Shown piece by piece: positions 1 through 23,108 of a DNA stretch of 64,000 bases. Position 1 is the first letter of the stretch. The number at the start of each line of letters is the position of its first letter. The translations under genes were made by a program, and so were the position numbers. Source of the DNA: Streptomonospora salina (lineage in GTDB: Bacteria; Actinomycetota; Actinomycetes; Streptosporangiales; Streptosporangiaceae); assembly GCF_014204715.1 (NCBI RefSeq), contig NZ_JACHLY010000001.1, positions 5,003,857 through 5,067,856 on the forward strand, given 5' to 3'. The notes below the pieces were generated by a model. It was not told where the DNA came from, did no database searches, and worked only from the letters and a program-made list of their open reading frames with translations.

Positions 1-3000
1 CGAACCGGGGAGACCGAGGAGACCGGACGAACCGGGGAGTCCGCGCCGCCCGCCGAACCCCCGGTCCGTACGGACCTCGTGCCCTGGGCCGTCTCCGGCG
101 CCGCACCCGAGGCCGTGCACCACCAGGCGCAGCGCCTGCGGTCGGCGCTGCGGGCCGGGCCGCGCACGGGTCCCGCCGACGTCGCCTACGCCCTCGCGGC
201 CGAGCGCACGCACTTCGAGCACCGCGCCGTCGTGCTCGCATCCGAACGCGACACCCTCATGGACGGGCTGTCGGCGCTCGCCCGGGGGCGCGCACAGCCC
301 CCCGGCGCCCGGACGGTCCAGGGCAGCGCGGACCTGCCCGAAGGGCCCGTGCTGGTCTTCGGCGGCCAGGGCTCCCAATGGACCGGCATGGGCGCCGAGC
401 TGCTGGAGGCCTCGCGCGCCTTCCGAGAACGCTTCGCCGCATGCGAACGGGCGCTGGCGCCGCACGTCGACTGGTCCCCGCAGGCCGTGCTGCGCGGCGA
501 CGCGCAAGCACCCGGGCTGGAGCGCGTCGACGTCGTGCAGCCGGTGCTGTGGGCGGTGATGGTGTCCCTGGCCCAGGTGTGGCGCCGCGTGGGCGTCGCC
601 CCGGCCGCGGTCGTCGGCCACTCCCAGGGCGAGGTCGCCGCCGCCTGCGTCGCCGGCGCGCTCACCCTCGACGACGCGGCCGCGGTGGTGGCCCTGCGCA
701 GCCGCGCCGTCGCCGAACTGGTTCCCGGCGGTGCCATGGCCGCGCTCGGTGAAGGGCCCGAGCGCACGCGGCAGCGGCCGGAGGTGCGCGGCGGTCGCGT
801 CCACATCGCCGCGCTGAACGGGCCCGCCGCCACCGTCGTCTCCGGCGATGCCGACGCCGTGGCCGCACTGGTCGCCGCCGCCGGCGAGGAGGGCGTGCGC
901 GCCCGGGACATCGACGTCGACTACGCCTCGCACACCCCCCGCGTCGACGCCGCACGCACGCGCATCGCCGCGGAGCTCGCCGGTATCGCGCCCCGCTCCT
1001 GCGACGTGCCCTTCTACTCCACCGTGACCGGCACCGAACTCGACGGCGCCGGACTCGACGCCGAGTACTGGTACCGCAACCTGCGCGAACCCGTGCGGTT
1101 CGGCCCGGCGGTTCGGGCCGCCGCCGGCGCGGGCCACGGCCTGTTCATCGAATGCGGGCCGCACCCGGTGCTGACCGCCGCCGTCGAGGACACCCTGGCC
1201 GAGGTGCGGGCCGCGGGTACCGCCCTGGGCACGCTGCGCCGCGGCGAGGGCGGCGCTGACCGGTTGCTCACCTCGATCGCCGAGGCGTTCGTGCGCGGCG
1301 CTCCCGTCGACTGGACCGCGCTGGTGCCGTCCGCGCGCCCGGGCGGCGTCGCCCTGCCGACCTACCCCTTCCAGCACGGCCGCTACTGGCTCCAGGCGCC
1401 CCGCGCCGGCGCCGACCCCGCTGCGCTGGGGCAGGCCGGCACCGGGCACCCGCTCCTGGGCGCGGCCGTGGACGTCGGCGACGGGCAGGCGGTGTGCACC
1501 GGACGCCTGTCCGTGCGCGAACAGCCCTGGCTGGCCGATCACGCCGTCGGCGGCCGCATCCTGCTGGCCGGGTCGGCCCTGGCCGAACTCGCCCTCGCGG
1601 CCGGCGGCCGCCTCGGGTACCTGCGGCTGGAGGAGCTGGCGCTGACGGAGCCGCTCGTGCTGCCCGACGACGGCGGCGGCACCGACGTCCGGGTCGTCCT
1701 GTCGGCGCCCGACGGCGACGGGCGGCGCACCTGCGCGGTCTACGCCCGCCCGGCCGGCGGCGAACAGCCCTGGCAGCGGCACGCGAGCGGCGCGCTCACC
1801 GCCGGCGACCCGCTCAGCGCCCCAGCGGCCCCGGACCGGCAGCAGTGGCCGCCCGAGGGCGCGACCCCGGTCGCGATCGCCGACGCCTACACCCGCCTGG
1901 CCGAACGCGGCTACGCCTACGGGCCCGCCTTCCGTGGCCTCACGAGGCTCTGGCGGCGCGGCGCCGACGTGTTCGCCGAGGTGTCCCTGCCCGAGCCGGT
2001 GCGCTCCGGCGCCGACGCGTTCGAGCTGCACCCCGCTCTGCTGGACGCGGCCCTGCACGCCTGGCTCGTCGCCGCGCCCGAGGGCGACGCGGCCCTGCAC
2101 CTGCCGCACACGTTCAGCGGACTGGCGCTGCTGGCCCGCGGCGCCGCCGACCTGCGCGTCCACCTGCGCACCGACGGCACCGGAAGCGTCGGACTCGACC
2201 TCACCGACCCGGTCGGCGCACCGGTGGCCCGCCTGGACCGGCTGGTACTGCGGCCGCCGGCCCCGGACCCCGCCGGGGACGGCGCCGACCTGTACACCCT
2301 CGACTGGCCCGAACGCGCCGAGCTCCCGCCGCCGAGCGGGGGCCGGTGGGCGTTCGTCGGCGTCGCCCCCGAACGGGTCGGGCCGGCACCCGCCCCCCGC
2401 GGCGGCACCGGCGGCACCGACGGTGCCGCCGACCGGTGCTACGCCGACTTCGACGCGCTGCTGGACGACGTCGACGCCGGGCGGCCCGTGCCCGACACGG
2501 TCGTCGCGGCCTGCCCGGAGGCCGGCGGGCGCGACCCGCGCAGCGCAGCGCGCGCCGTCGCGCGGCAGGTCCTGGAACGGGCCCGGTGGTGGTGCGGCGA
2601 CGAGCGCTTCGGCGCCGGCCGGCTGATCCTGCTCACCCGCGACGCGGTGGCGGCCACACCCGCCGACCGGCTCGACGGGCTCGCACAGACCCCGGCCTGG
2701 GGGCTGCTGCGGTGCGCCCAAGCCGAGAACCCGGGCCGGTTCGCGCTCGTCGACGACGACGGCGCCGCCCCGCTGGGGCCGCTGCTGCGCCGCGTCGCGG
2801 CCGACGGAGCGGAGCAGGCGGCGCTGCGCGGCGGGCGCGTGCACGTCGCCCGCGTCGCGGTGGCTCCGCCGCCGCCCGCTCCCGGCCCCTCCGGTGACGG
2901 CGCCCCCTGGCACATCGACGTCGCCGCGCCCGGTTCCCTCGACCGCGCCCTGCCGCGGCCCGCGCCGTGGGCCTCGGCTCCGCTGGAGGCCGGCGGGGTG

Positions 3001-5118
3001 CGCATCGACGTGCGCGCCGCCGGGATGAACTTCCGCGACGTCGTCGTGGGGCTCGGCCTGCTCGACGGCGAGCAGGGCATGGGCATCGAAGGCGCAGGCG
3101 TGGTCACCGAGGCCGGTCCCGGCGTCGACGGCCTGGCCGTGGGCGACCGTGTCATGGGCCTGTTCGACGCCGCGTTCGGGCCCGCGGCCGTCGCCGACCA
3201 CCGGCGGATCGTCCGTGTCCCGAGCGGGTGGACGTTCGAGCGCGCCGCCGCGGTGCCGGTGGCCTACCTGACCGCCTACTACGGCCTCGTCGACCTCGCG
3301 CGTGTGCGCCCCGGCGAGTCGGTGCTGGTGCACGCCGCCGCCGGCGGGGTGGGCACGGCCGCGGTCGCCCTCGCGCGCCACCTGGGCGCGGAGGTCTTCG
3401 CCACCGCTTCGCCCGGAAAGCAGCCGCTGCTGCGCGCCATGGGCGTGGACGCGGACCGCCTGGCTTCCTCGCGCACGACCGGATTCGCCGCAGCGTTCTC
3501 CCGACCGGATTCCCGCTCCGGCGGCGTCGACGTCGTCCTCAACGCGCTGACCGGCGAGTTCGTCGACGCGTCCCTGGGGCTGATGACGCCCGGCGGCCGC
3601 TTCCTGGAGATGGGCAAGACCGATCTGCGCGACCCGCAGCGCGTCGCGGCCGAGTACGCGGGCGTGCACTACCTCCCGTTCAACCTGCCCGATGTGGCGC
3701 CCGAGCGGGTCGGCGCGATGCTCACCGAGATCCGCACGCTGCTGGACGAGGGACGCCTGGGCGCGCCGCCGCCCGTGCGGCGCCGTCCGCTGCGCGAGGC
3801 CCCCGCCGCCTTGGGCGAGCTGAGCCGGGGCGCCACCGTCGGAAAGACCGTCCTCGTCCCGCAGCGCCCCCTGGATCCGGACGGAACCGTGCTGATCACA
3901 GGAGGAACCGGAACCCTGGGCGCCGCCGTCGCCCGCCACCTCGCCACCGAGCACGGGGTACGGCGGCTGCTGCTGAGCGGGCGCAGCGGCCCCGAGGCCC
4001 CCGGCGCCGCCGACCTGACGACCGAGCTGACCGGTCTGGGCGCGGAGGTGGAGGTGCGCGCCTGCGACGCCGCCGACCGCGCCCAGGCGGCCGCGCTGCT
4101 GGACGCGGTTCCGCCCGACCGGCCGCTGACGGCCGTCGTGCACGCGGCGGGCGTGCTGGAGGACGCCACCCTCGCCGGACTCACCCCCGCCCAGCTCGAC
4201 CGGGTCCTGGCGGCCAAGGTCGACGGCGCCTGGCACCTGCACGAGCTGACCGCCGGCGCCGACCTGTCGGCGTTCGTGCTGTTCTCCTCGGCGGTGGGCG
4301 TCCTCGGCGCCGCCGGGCAGGCCGGCTACGGCGCCGCGAACGCCTTCCTGGACGGCCTCGCCCACCACCGTGCGGCGCGCGGCCTGCCCGCGACGTCGCT
4401 GTCCTGGGGGCTGTGGGCCCGGCCCAGCGGCATGACCGGCCATCTGAGCGAGGACGGTGCGGCGGTCGCGGCGCGCCGCTCGGGGCTGGAGCCGATGGGC
4501 ACCAGCCACGCGCTGGGCCTGCTCGACACCGCACTGGCCCTGGACCGTCCGCACGTGATCCCGGCCCGGATCGCCGCCCGGGGCGGCGGCGCCCCCCGCA
4601 CCGGCCCCGCCCTGCCGCAGGCGGCCCGCGCCGCGGATCCGGCCGCCGCCGCGCACGCGGACCCCTCCGGTCTTCCGGACGATCCCGAGGACCGGCGCGC
4701 CGCGTTGCTGGAGCTGGTCACCGAGCACGCCGCGGCCGTCCTCGGGCTCACCTCGGCCACCGCGCTGCGGCCCGGGCGGCAGCTCACCGAAGCCGGAATC
4801 GACTCCCTCACCGCCGTCGAACTGCGCAACCGCCTCAACGCGGCCACCGGCCTGCGGCTGCCCGCCACCGTGCTGTTCGACCATCCCACCCCCGACGCGC
4901 TCGCCGCGGCGCTGGCCTCGCGGATGGCGGGTGACGACACGGCCGGCGACCACGCGGCGCCCACCGACCGCACCGGAACCGGCCCGGGCACCGGCGGCGA
5001 GCCCGGACCGGGAGGCGGCGCCCCGCCCGACGGGCGCGGGATCGACGCGATGAGCCTCGACGACCTGGTGGACCTCGCCCTGACCGACGACGCGACCCGA
5101 TTCCCGGATTCACGCTGA
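1..5118 (+). CDS. Type I polyketide synthase module, 5'-truncated (AT-DH-ER-KR-ACP)
   Basis: The frame is open from base 1, so the start, and any KS domain, lie outside the window. Counting codons from base 1, the AT domain has GHSQG (Ser about 208), the RVDVVQ motif and YASH at about 308, which is the methylmalonyl-CoA signature. The DH follows; its catalytic His is at about 514, but the HxxxGxxxxP motif ends in Ala (codon at 1567-1569). The ER has an intact NADPH loop (HAAAGGVG). The KR has an LED motif (B-type-like) and Tyr about 1443. The ACP has GIDSL with Ser about 1602. The last 30 residues ([14 protein letters not shown]) look like a C-terminal docking segment. The expected step is a methylmalonate extension with full beta-carbon reduction, if the DH is active. 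It sits 20 bp upstream of the next PKS gene, in the same operon. Confidence 0.95.
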   Translation, partial: RTGETEETGRTGESAPPAEPPVRTDLVPWAVSGAAPEAVHHQAQRLRSALRAGPRTGPADVAYALAAERTHFEHRAVVLASERDTLMDGLSALARGRAQPPGARTVQGSADLPEGPVLVFGGQGSQWTGMGAELLEASRAFRERFAACERALAPHVDWSPQAVLRGDAQAPGLERVDVVQPVLWAVMVSLAQVWRRVGVAPAAVVGHSQGEVAAACVAGALTLDDAAAVVALRSRAVAELVPGGAMAALGEGPERTRQRPEVRGGRVHIAALNGPAATVVSGDADAVAALVAAAGEEGVRARDIDVDYASHTPRVDAARTRIAAELAGIAPRSCDVPFYSTVTGTELDGAGLDAEYWYRNLREPVRFGPAVRAAAGAGHGLFIECGPHPVLTAAVEDTLAEVRAAGTALGTLRRGEGGADRLLTSIAEAFVRGAPVDWTALVPSARPGGVALPTYPFQHGRYWLQAPRAGADPAALGQAGTGHPLLGAAVDVGDGQAVCTGRLSVREQPWLADHAVGGRILLAGSALAELALAAGGRLGYLRLEELALTEPLVLPDDGGGTDVRVVLSAPDGDGRRTCAVYARPAGGEQPWQRHASGALTAGDPLSAPAAPDRQQWPPEGATPVAIADAYTRLAERGYAYGPAFRGLTRLWRRGADVFAEVSLPEPVRSGADAFELHPALLDAALHAWLVAAPEGDAALHLPHTFSGLALLARGAADLRVHLRTDGTGSVGLDLTDPVGAPVARLDRLVLRPPAPDPAGDGADLYTLDWPERAELPPPSGGRWAFVGVAPERVGPAPAPRGGTGGTDGAADRCYADFDALLDDVDAGRPVPDTVVAACPEAGGRDPRSAARAVARQVLERARWWCGDERFGAGRLILLTRDAVAATPADRLDGLAQTPAWGLLRCAQAENPGRFALVDDDGAAPLGPLLRRVAADGAEQAALRGGRVHVARVAVAPPPPAPGPSGDGAPWHIDVAAPGSLDRALPRPAPWASAPLEAGGVRIDVRAAGMNFRDVVVGLGLLDGEQGMGIEGAGVVTEAGPGVDGLAVGDRVMGLFDAAFGPAAVADHRRIVRVPSGWTFERAAAVPVAYLTAYYGLVDLARVRPGESVLVHAAAGGVGTAAVALARHLGAEVFATASPGKQPLLRAMGVDADRLASSRTTGFAAAFSRPDSRSGGVDVVLNALTGEFVDASLGLMTPGGRFLEMGKTDLRDPQRVAAEYAGVHYLPFNLPDVAPERVGAMLTEIRTLLDEGRLGAPPPVRRRPLREAPAALGELSRGATVGKTVLVPQRPLDPDGTVLITGGTGTLGAAVARHLATEHGVRRLLLSGRSGPEAPGAADLTTELTGLGAEVEVRACDAADRAQAAALLDAVPPDRPLTAVVHAAGVLEDATLAGLTPAQLDRVLAAKVDGAWHLHELTAGADLSAFVLFSSAVGVLGAAGQAGYGAANAFLDGLAHHRAARGLPATSLSWGLWARPSGMTGHLSEDGAAVAARRSGLEPMGTSHALGLLDTALALDRPHVIPARIAARGGGAPRTGPALPQAARAADPAAAAHADPSGLPDDPEDRRAALLELVTEHAAAVLGLTSATALRPGRQLTEAGIDSLTAVELRNRLNAATGLRLPATVLFDHPTPDALAAALASRMAGDDTAGDHAAPTDRTGTGPGTGGEPGPGGGAPPDGRGIDAMSLDDLVDLALTDDATRFPDSR

Positions 5119-5138
5119 GCCCGCCGCCGGAGGCAGCC

Positions 5139-10313
<5,175 letters not shown>

Positions 10314-10393
10314 CCGCCGAACCACCCACCTCCACCGAGCCCGCCACCCGATGCGGCACCCGCGGCCGCAGGCCCGACACGACTGGGGCGACG

Positions 10394-17908
<7,515 letters not shown>

Positions 17909-17941
17909 CCGTCGCCGAGCGCCGGTGCCCCGGGCCGCGCG

Positions 17942-18922
17942 TCAGTCCGGATCGCGGTCCCCGGTCCGATCGGGGCCGGGGCGCGCGTCGGCGGGCGGTG
18001 TCTGCGCGGGCTCGGGCGGGCGGCGCGTCGCGCCGACGCTGGCGGCCACCACGCAGGCGACGGCCAGCCACTGCCACAGCGTCAGGAACTGGCCCAGCAG
18101 CACCAGCCCCACCAGGGCGGCCGCCGCCGGCTCCAGACTCATCAGGATGCCGAAGACCCGCGGCGGCATGCGCCGCAGCGCCTGCAGCTCCAGCGTGTAG
18201 GGCACGACCGAGGACAGCACCCCGATAGCCGCGCCGATCAGCAGCAGCCGCGGGTCCAGCAGCGCGGAACCGCCCGCGGCCACCCCCAACGGCGCCACCA
18301 GGACCGTGCCGACGACACTGGCCACCGCCAGCCCCGACATGCCCGAGAACCGGCGGCCGGTGGCGGCGCTGAACACGATGTAGCCCGCCCAGGCCGCCGC
18401 CGCGAGCAGCGCGAACAGCACCCCCGCCAGCGTCACCGTCCCGTCGCTGCGGCCCAGCAGCGCCACGCCCGTCCCGGCCAGCGCCACCCACACCAGGTCG
18501 GTCTTGCGGCGCGACCCGATCACCGCCACCGCCAACGGGCCCAGGAACTCGATGGTGACCGCGATTCCCAGCGGGATGCGCGCGAACGACTGGTAGATGG
18601 CCACGTTCATGGTCGCCAGGCACACGCCGAACCCGACCGCCACCATCCAGTCGGCGCGCGAGCGGCCGCGCAGCGCCGGGCGGGCCAGCGCCAGCAGCAC
18701 GACGGCCGACGTCAGCAGCCGCAGCCATACGACCGCGCTGGGCGGCAGCACCGCGAACAGCCGGCTGGCGATGCCCGCCCCGGCCTGTACGGACAGAGTG
18801 CCGATGAGTACGAACCAGGTCGGCGGAATCGTTTCGCCGGCCGCGCGCAGCAGTCCGGCGCCACGGGGCAGGCGCCTCCGGGTGGGGTCACCGGATGAAT
18901 CAGCGGCCGCGTTCGTCGTCAC
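17942..18922 (-). CDS. EamA/DMT-family transporter, RhtA-like
   Basis: 326 residues with about ten hydrophobic segments between residues 35 and 300, arranged as two EamA repeats. The overall pattern (PPTWFVLIGTLSVQ start, conserved EFLGPLAV and SLEPAAAALVG segments) resembles the RhtA/YbiF threonine-homoserine exporter group of the drug/metabolite superfamily. The hydrophilic tail is rich in Pro and Asp. It is convergent with the PKS genes (33 bp gap) and divergent from arcA. The substrate cannot be read from the sequence; export of an amino acid or small metabolite is the family expectation. Export of the polyketide itself is possible but unsupported. Confidence 0.85.
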   Translation of the reverse strand: MTTNAAADSSGDPTRRRLPRGAGLLRAAGETIPPTWFVLIGTLSVQAGAGIASRLFAVLPPSAVVWLRLLTSAVVLLALARPALRGRSRADWMVAVGFGVCLATMNVAIYQSFARIPLGIAVTIEFLGPLAVAVIGSRRKTDLVWVALAGTGVALLGRSDGTVTLAGVLFALLAAAAWAGYIVFSAATGRRFSGMSGLAVASVVGTVLVAPLGVAAGGSALLDPRLLLIGAAIGVLSSVVPYTLELQALRRMPPRVFGILMSLEPAAAALVGLVLLGQFLTLWQWLAVACVVAASVGATRRPPEPAQTPPADARPGPDRTGDRDPD

Positions 18923-19065
18923 GGGCGCCCATCCTATGCGGCGCCCCGCGCCCCCGCGCCCCGGCTCCGCCCCGCCGGCGGCCCGCCCGAGGTTTCGGGG
19001 CTGCGGTCGGACGGAATGCTGACCGTCGCCCCGACATGCGCGATCCGAGGCGAGACGAGGAGCCC

Positions 19066-20286
19066 ATGGCGTTTTCGGTGACCTCTGAAGTGGGACGGCT
19101 GCGGCAGGTCATCGTGCACCGCCCCGGACTGGAACTGGACCGGATCACGCCCTCCAACAACGACGCCCTGCTGTTCGACGACGTGCTGTGGGCCGAGCGG
19201 GCGCGCGAGGAGCACGACGCCTTCACCGCGCTGCTGCGCGACCGCGGCGTCGGGGTGCACCTCTTCGGCGACCTGCTCCAGGACGTCCTGGCACTGCCGG
19301 AGGCCCGCGCCTACGTACTGGACTGCGTGTGGGACGAGCGGTTCTTCGGCCCCATGGCGGTCGGCGCGCTGCGCGCGGCTTTCGAAGCCATGGACCCGGC
19401 GAGCCTGTGCCGATTCCTCATCGGCGGCATCACCAAGCGCGAACTGCTGGAGCGCATCGCCGAGCCGCGCTCGGTGTGGCTGCACACCCTCGGCCCCGAC
19501 GACTTCGTCCTCACCCCGCTGCCCAACCACCTCTTCACCCGCGACACCTCCTGCTGGATCGGCGGCGGCGTGTCGATCAACGCAATGCGCAAGAAGGCGC
19601 GGCGCCGCGAAACCATCCACTACGAGGCCGTCTACCGCTGGCATCCGCGCTTCGCCGGCGCGGACTTCGAGCTGTGGAACCCGGGACACGCCTGGGGCCC
19701 GGCCACCGTCGAAGGCGGCGACATCATGCCGATCGGCAACGGGGCGGTGCTGGTGGGCATGAGCGAGCGGACCCAGCCCCAGGCCGTGGAGATGCTCGCC
19801 CACGAGCTGTTCGCCCGCGGCGGCGCCCGGCGGCTGCTGGGGCTGCGGATGCCCCAGGCCCGCGCCATCATGCACTTGGACACGGTGATGACCTGCGTCG
19901 ACCGCGGCGTGTTCACCAAGTACGCCGGACTCGGGATGCTGCCCTCCTACACCGTCGAGCCCGGCGACACCGGCAAGGGGCTGAAGGTCACCGACCACCC
20001 GCCCGAGCGCATGCACGACGCCGTCGCCGAGGCGGCCGGGCTCGACGAGATCACCGTGCTCACCCCGACCCAGGACGTGTTCTCCTCCGAGCGCGAGCAG
20101 TGGGACGACGGCTGCAACGTCGTCGCGCTGGAGCCCGGCGTGGTCGTCGCCTACGAGCGCAACGCCGCGTCCAACGCCTATCTGCGCGGGCACGGCGTGG
20201 AGGTGTTGGAGATCAGCGGCAGCGAACTGGGCCGTGGACGCGGCGGCCCCCACTGCATGACCTGCCCCCTGGAGCGGGACGAATAG
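19066..20286 (+). CDS. arcA: Arginine deiminase
   Basis: 406 residues. The enzyme hydrolyses L-arginine to citrulline and ammonia. The ATG at 19066 has a GACGAGGAG box just upstream. Family marks include the N-terminal SEVGRLRQVIVHRPG, NHLFTRDTS, EGGDIM, the catalytic HLDTV segment and the C-terminal GGPHCMTCP with nucleophile Cys397. Length matches the family. No ornithine carbamoyltransferase, carbamate kinase or antiporter gene lies next to it, so a complete ADI energy pathway is not encoded here. A role in arginine turnover or pH defence is inferred. Confidence 0.95.
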   Translation: MAFSVTSEVGRLRQVIVHRPGLELDRITPSNNDALLFDDVLWAERAREEHDAFTALLRDRGVGVHLFGDLLQDVLALPEARAYVLDCVWDERFFGPMAVGALRAAFEAMDPASLCRFLIGGITKRELLERIAEPRSVWLHTLGPDDFVLTPLPNHLFTRDTSCWIGGGVSINAMRKKARRRETIHYEAVYRWHPRFAGADFELWNPGHAWGPATVEGGDIMPIGNGAVLVGMSERTQPQAVEMLAHELFARGGARRLLGLRMPQARAIMHLDTVMTCVDRGVFTKYAGLGMLPSYTVEPGDTGKGLKVTDHPPERMHDAVAEAAGLDEITVLTPTQDVFSSEREQWDDGCNVVALEPGVVVAYERNAASNAYLRGHGVEVLEISGSELGRGRGGPHCMTCPLERDE

Positions 20287-20407
20287 GCCGGTGACGGGGC
20301 CGCCGAAGCCCCTGCGGATGCGACGGAGCCCGGTATCAGTGCCGTGCGCGTCCCGCGCCGTCCGGCGCTGGGGTTCCGCCCGAGCCCCGATGCGCCCCGC
20401 ACACGGT

Positions 20408-20788
20408 TCAGCGTGCCCGTGCGGGATCGTCCCGAGCCCCCGGATCGGCGGCGTTCCGGCCCCGGGAGGAGGCGCCGCGGCGCGGCACCGCCGCCACCGC
20501 GGCCGCCAGCGCCAGCATCCAGGCCAGCGCGTCCACGGCCGGCTGGATCAGGATCATCGCCGGCCCGACGACCGTCTGCCGACCCACCCCGGCGCCCGCC
20601 TGCAGCAGCAGCCACGCGAACGGCAGCGCCGCTGCCGCGAGGTGCACCGACAGCGCCGCCCACATCAGCCGCGCCCGTGCGGGACGGCGGCGGACCAGCA
20701 CCACCCCGCCGACCGCGAGCACCACCAGCGGCGGTCCCAGCGAGCGGATCAGCGCCACCGACGGCACCCCGATGAACTCCACGCGCAC
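20408..20788 (-). CDS. Small hypothetical membrane protein
   Basis: 126 residues from a GTG start. Three hydrophobic segments are visible, near residues 15-33, 40-62 and 75-98. They are followed by a hydrophilic, Arg-rich tail with no motif I recognise. It lies downstream of the ABC exporter genes on the same strand, with a gap of about 75 bp. No ribosome binding site is convincing, so the start could be the GTG two codons further in. Confidence 0.5.
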   Translation of the reverse strand: MRVEFIGVPSVALIRSLGPPLVVLAVGGVVLVRRRPARARLMWAALSVHLAAAALPFAWLLLQAGAGVGRQTVVGPAMILIQPAVDALAWMLALAAAVAAVPRRGASSRGRNAADPGARDDPARAR

Positions 20789-20863
20789 GACCTTATCGGG
20801 CGGGCGTCCGGCCGGGGCCCCGCCCGCCCGCAGAAGCCGCGGGTCGGGCCGCGCGGGCGGGGC

Positions 20864-21655
20864 TCACTCCCAGCGGAAGTACCGCGCTGCCAGCACCGCG
20901 CCGACCGCCGCCCAGACCGCCAGCACCGCGACGGGCACCGCCGACGGCGCGGACCCGTCGGCAAGCACGCCGCGCAGCCCTTCGGACAGCGCGGTGATCG
21001 GCAGCGCCTCGACCACCGGCTGCACCGCCGGGGGAAGCCGGCCGGTCGGGAAGACCACCCCGCCCAGCCCCAGCAGCACCACGTAGACGAGATTGGCCGC
21101 CGCCAGGGTCGCCTCCGCCCGCAGTGTCCCGGCCATCAGCAGCGCCAGAGCGGTGAAACAGGCCGTGGCCAGCAGGACCAGCAGCACCGCGTAGGCGGCG
21201 CCGGCCGCGTCGGCCTGCGGGCTCCAGCCCAGCGCCGCGGCGGTGGCGCAGATGAGCACGATCTGCACGGTCTGCACCGCCAGCACCGCCAGGGTTTTGG
21301 CCGCCAGCAGCCCGCCGCGCGGCAGCGGTGTGGCGCCCAACCGCTTGAGTACTCCGTAGCGGCGTTCGAACCCCGTGCCGATCGCCTGGCCGGTGAAGGA
21401 CGTGGACAGCACGGCCAGCGCCAGCACACCCGGCGTGAGGAAGTCCACGCGCGGCCCCGGCCCCAGATCGAGCACGGGCGTGACGCTGAAGCCCGTCAGC
21501 AGCAGCAGCGGGATGACCATGGTCAGAAGCAGCTGCTCGCCGTTGCGCAGCATGATGCGCAGCTCCATGGACGCCTGCGCGGCGACCATGCGGTGCGGCG
21601 GCGCCGCCCCGGGAGCGGGGGTGAACACGTCGGTTTCGGTGCGGGATCGGATCAT
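20864..21655 (-). CDS. ABC-2 type exporter, membrane subunit
   Basis: 263 residues. The ATG is 2 bp past the stop of the ATPase gene, so the two are translationally linked. The N-terminal 45 residues are cytosolic, followed by six predicted membrane segments. ABC-2 features include ELRIMLRNGEQLLLT, the ERRYGVLKRLGATPLPR intracellular loop and a final LPITALSEGLRGVL helix. It pairs with the upstream ATPase as a DrrAB-like exporter. The substrate is unknown; drug export or efflux of a hydrophobic compound is the usual role of this type. Confidence 0.9.
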   Translation of the reverse strand: MIRSRTETDVFTPAPGAAPPHRMVAAQASMELRIMLRNGEQLLLTMVIPLLLLTGFSVTPVLDLGPGPRVDFLTPGVLALAVLSTSFTGQAIGTGFERRYGVLKRLGATPLPRGGLLAAKTLAVLAVQTVQIVLICATAAALGWSPQADAAGAAYAVLLVLLATACFTALALLMAGTLRAEATLAAANLVYVVLLGLGGVVFPTGRLPPAVQPVVEALPITALSEGLRGVLADGSAPSAVPVAVLAVWAAVGAVLAARYFRWE

Positions 21656-21657
21656 GG

Positions 21658-22626
21658 TCAGCGCAAGTCTCGGCCGGTGAGTTCGAGGAAGACGTCTTCG
21701 AGACTGCGCCGCTGCACGCGCAGTCCTTCGGGGGACACGCCGTTGGCGGCGCACCAGGTGCCCACGGTGGCGACCAGTTCGGGGCCGACCCCGTCGCAGG
21801 CCTCGGCGGTGACGGCGTATTCGGTGCGCGGGGCGGCTGCGCGCCCTTCGCCGGGCTCGCGCCCGTTCTCGCCGCGCCGCTCGATCCGGGTGGAGGCGGG
21901 CAGCGCGGCCCCCAGCGCGGCGGTGTCCAGGCCGGCGTCGGCACGGAAGCGCAGCTCCTGGCGGGAGTCGGTCAGCTCGCCGGGGGCGTCGGCGGCCACG
22001 GTGCGGCCGTGGTCGATGATCACCACGTGGTCGGCGAGCCGTTCGGCCTCCTCCATGTAGTGGGTCGTCAGGACCACGCCGACCCCGCTGTCGCGCAGTT
22101 CGGCGATGAGGTCCCAGGTGGCGTGGCGGGCCTGCGGGTCCAGTCCGGCGGTGGGCTCGTCGAGGAAGACCAGCTCGGGGCGGCCCACCACGGCCGCGGC
22201 CAGCGACAACCGCTGCTGCTGGCCGCCGGAGAGGCGGCGGAAGGGCGTCGCGGCCGCGGAGAGCAGGCCCAGGCGCTCCAGCAGCGCGCCGGGCGGGACC
22301 GGGCGGGCGTGGAAGGAGGCCACCAGGCGCAGCCACTCGCCGGCGCGGGCGCCGGTGGGCACGCCACCCGACTGCAGCATCACCCCCACGCGGGGTTTGA
22401 GCGCGGCGGCGTCGGCCGCGGGGTCCATCCCCAGTACCCGCACCCGGCCCGCGTCGGCGCGCCGGAACCCCTCGCAGGTCTCGACGGTGCTGGTTTTGCC
22501 GGCGCCGTTGGGACCGAGGAGCGCGGTGACCGCGCCGCGGGCCGCGGAGAACGTCAGGCCCGCCACGGCGGTGGTCGCGCCGTAGCGCTTGACCAGATCG
22601 GTGGCCTCGACCGCGGCTGTCTCCAT
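21658..22626 (-). CDS. ABC transporter ATP-binding subunit (DrrA-like)
   Basis: 322 residues. The first Met of the ABC fold (METAAVEATDLVKRYG) sits at 22626; the frame is open upstream, but that part is repeat-rich and not protein-like. Walker A is GPNGAGKTS, the signature LSGGQQQR, Walker B LVFLDEP and the switch His is in TTHYMEE. The C-terminal 100 residues form the extension typical of ABC-2 exporter ATPases. It energises the permease encoded directly downstream. Confidence 0.93.
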   Translation of the reverse strand: METAAVEATDLVKRYGATTAVAGLTFSAARGAVTALLGPNGAGKTSTVETCEGFRRADAGRVRVLGMDPAADAAALKPRVGVMLQSGGVPTGARAGEWLRLVASFHARPVPPGALLERLGLLSAAATPFRRLSGGQQQRLSLAAAVVGRPELVFLDEPTAGLDPQARHATWDLIAELRDSGVGVVLTTHYMEEAERLADHVVIIDHGRTVAADAPGELTDSRQELRFRADAGLDTAALGAALPASTRIERRGENGREPGEGRAAAPRTEYAVTAEACDGVGPELVATVGTWCAANGVSPEGLRVQRRSLEDVFLELTGRDLR

Positions 22627-22694
22627 GGCACCCGAGTCTAGGGCGGGGGGCGGGCCGACCTGCACCGGCCCGGCACCGGCGAAGTACCGACTGC

Positions 22695-22810
22695 CCCGAG
22701 GGGGTTCGGCCACGAATAAGGCGTGGCCGACCCGAGGGGGTTGGTGGTGGCGCAGGCGTGGCCACCCCGAGGGGGTGGTCACCGTCAAGGGGCGGCCGGC
22801 CCGAGGGGGT
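22695..22810. repeat. Four CCCGAGGGGGT repeats with about 35-bp period
   Basis: CCCGAGGGGGT occurs at 22695-22705, 22731-22741, 22766-22776 and 22800-22810, start to start 36, 35 and 34 bp. Each of the last three copies is preceded by a GGCGTGGCC-like or GGCGGCC element, so the unit is longer than the core. They lie in the 478-bp gap between the ABC ATPase start (22626, minus) and sufR (23105, plus). No gene is visible in this gap. Confidence 0.85.
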
Positions 22811-23093
22811 GAGCTGCGGCAATGGGGCGCAACTCGCCCAGCGAGTGAGCCAGCTTGCCGCCGAGCGCACGCCGCACCTGCGAGCAGGAGCCCGGCCCCG
22901 GCGCGCTGGTGATTCGGGCCCTGGGGTGGTGGGGGCGACGGGTGGGAATCACAGCCCCCTGTGGTTGTTGTCCTGTCCGGGTAGGTGGCCGCGGCGCCGC
23001 AGCCGTGGTCCGGCCGCAACGCCGGTCAGGCAAGGCTGTCCTGCGTGATCGACCGCATCGCGGGGCGTTTGCCTGCCGGGACTTATTTACGCC

Positions 23094-23108
23094 ACACTGA
23101 TGTTGTGA
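23094..23108. promoter_or_regulatory. Probable SufR operator (ACACT-N5-TGTGA)
   Basis: The bases read ACACT GATGT TGTGA and overlap the GTG start of sufR. Mycobacterial SufR is reported to bind an inverted repeat of exactly this form upstream of its own operon; I recall this from the literature and have not checked it. The placement over the start region fits autorepression by an Fe-S-loaded regulator. Confidence 0.7.
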
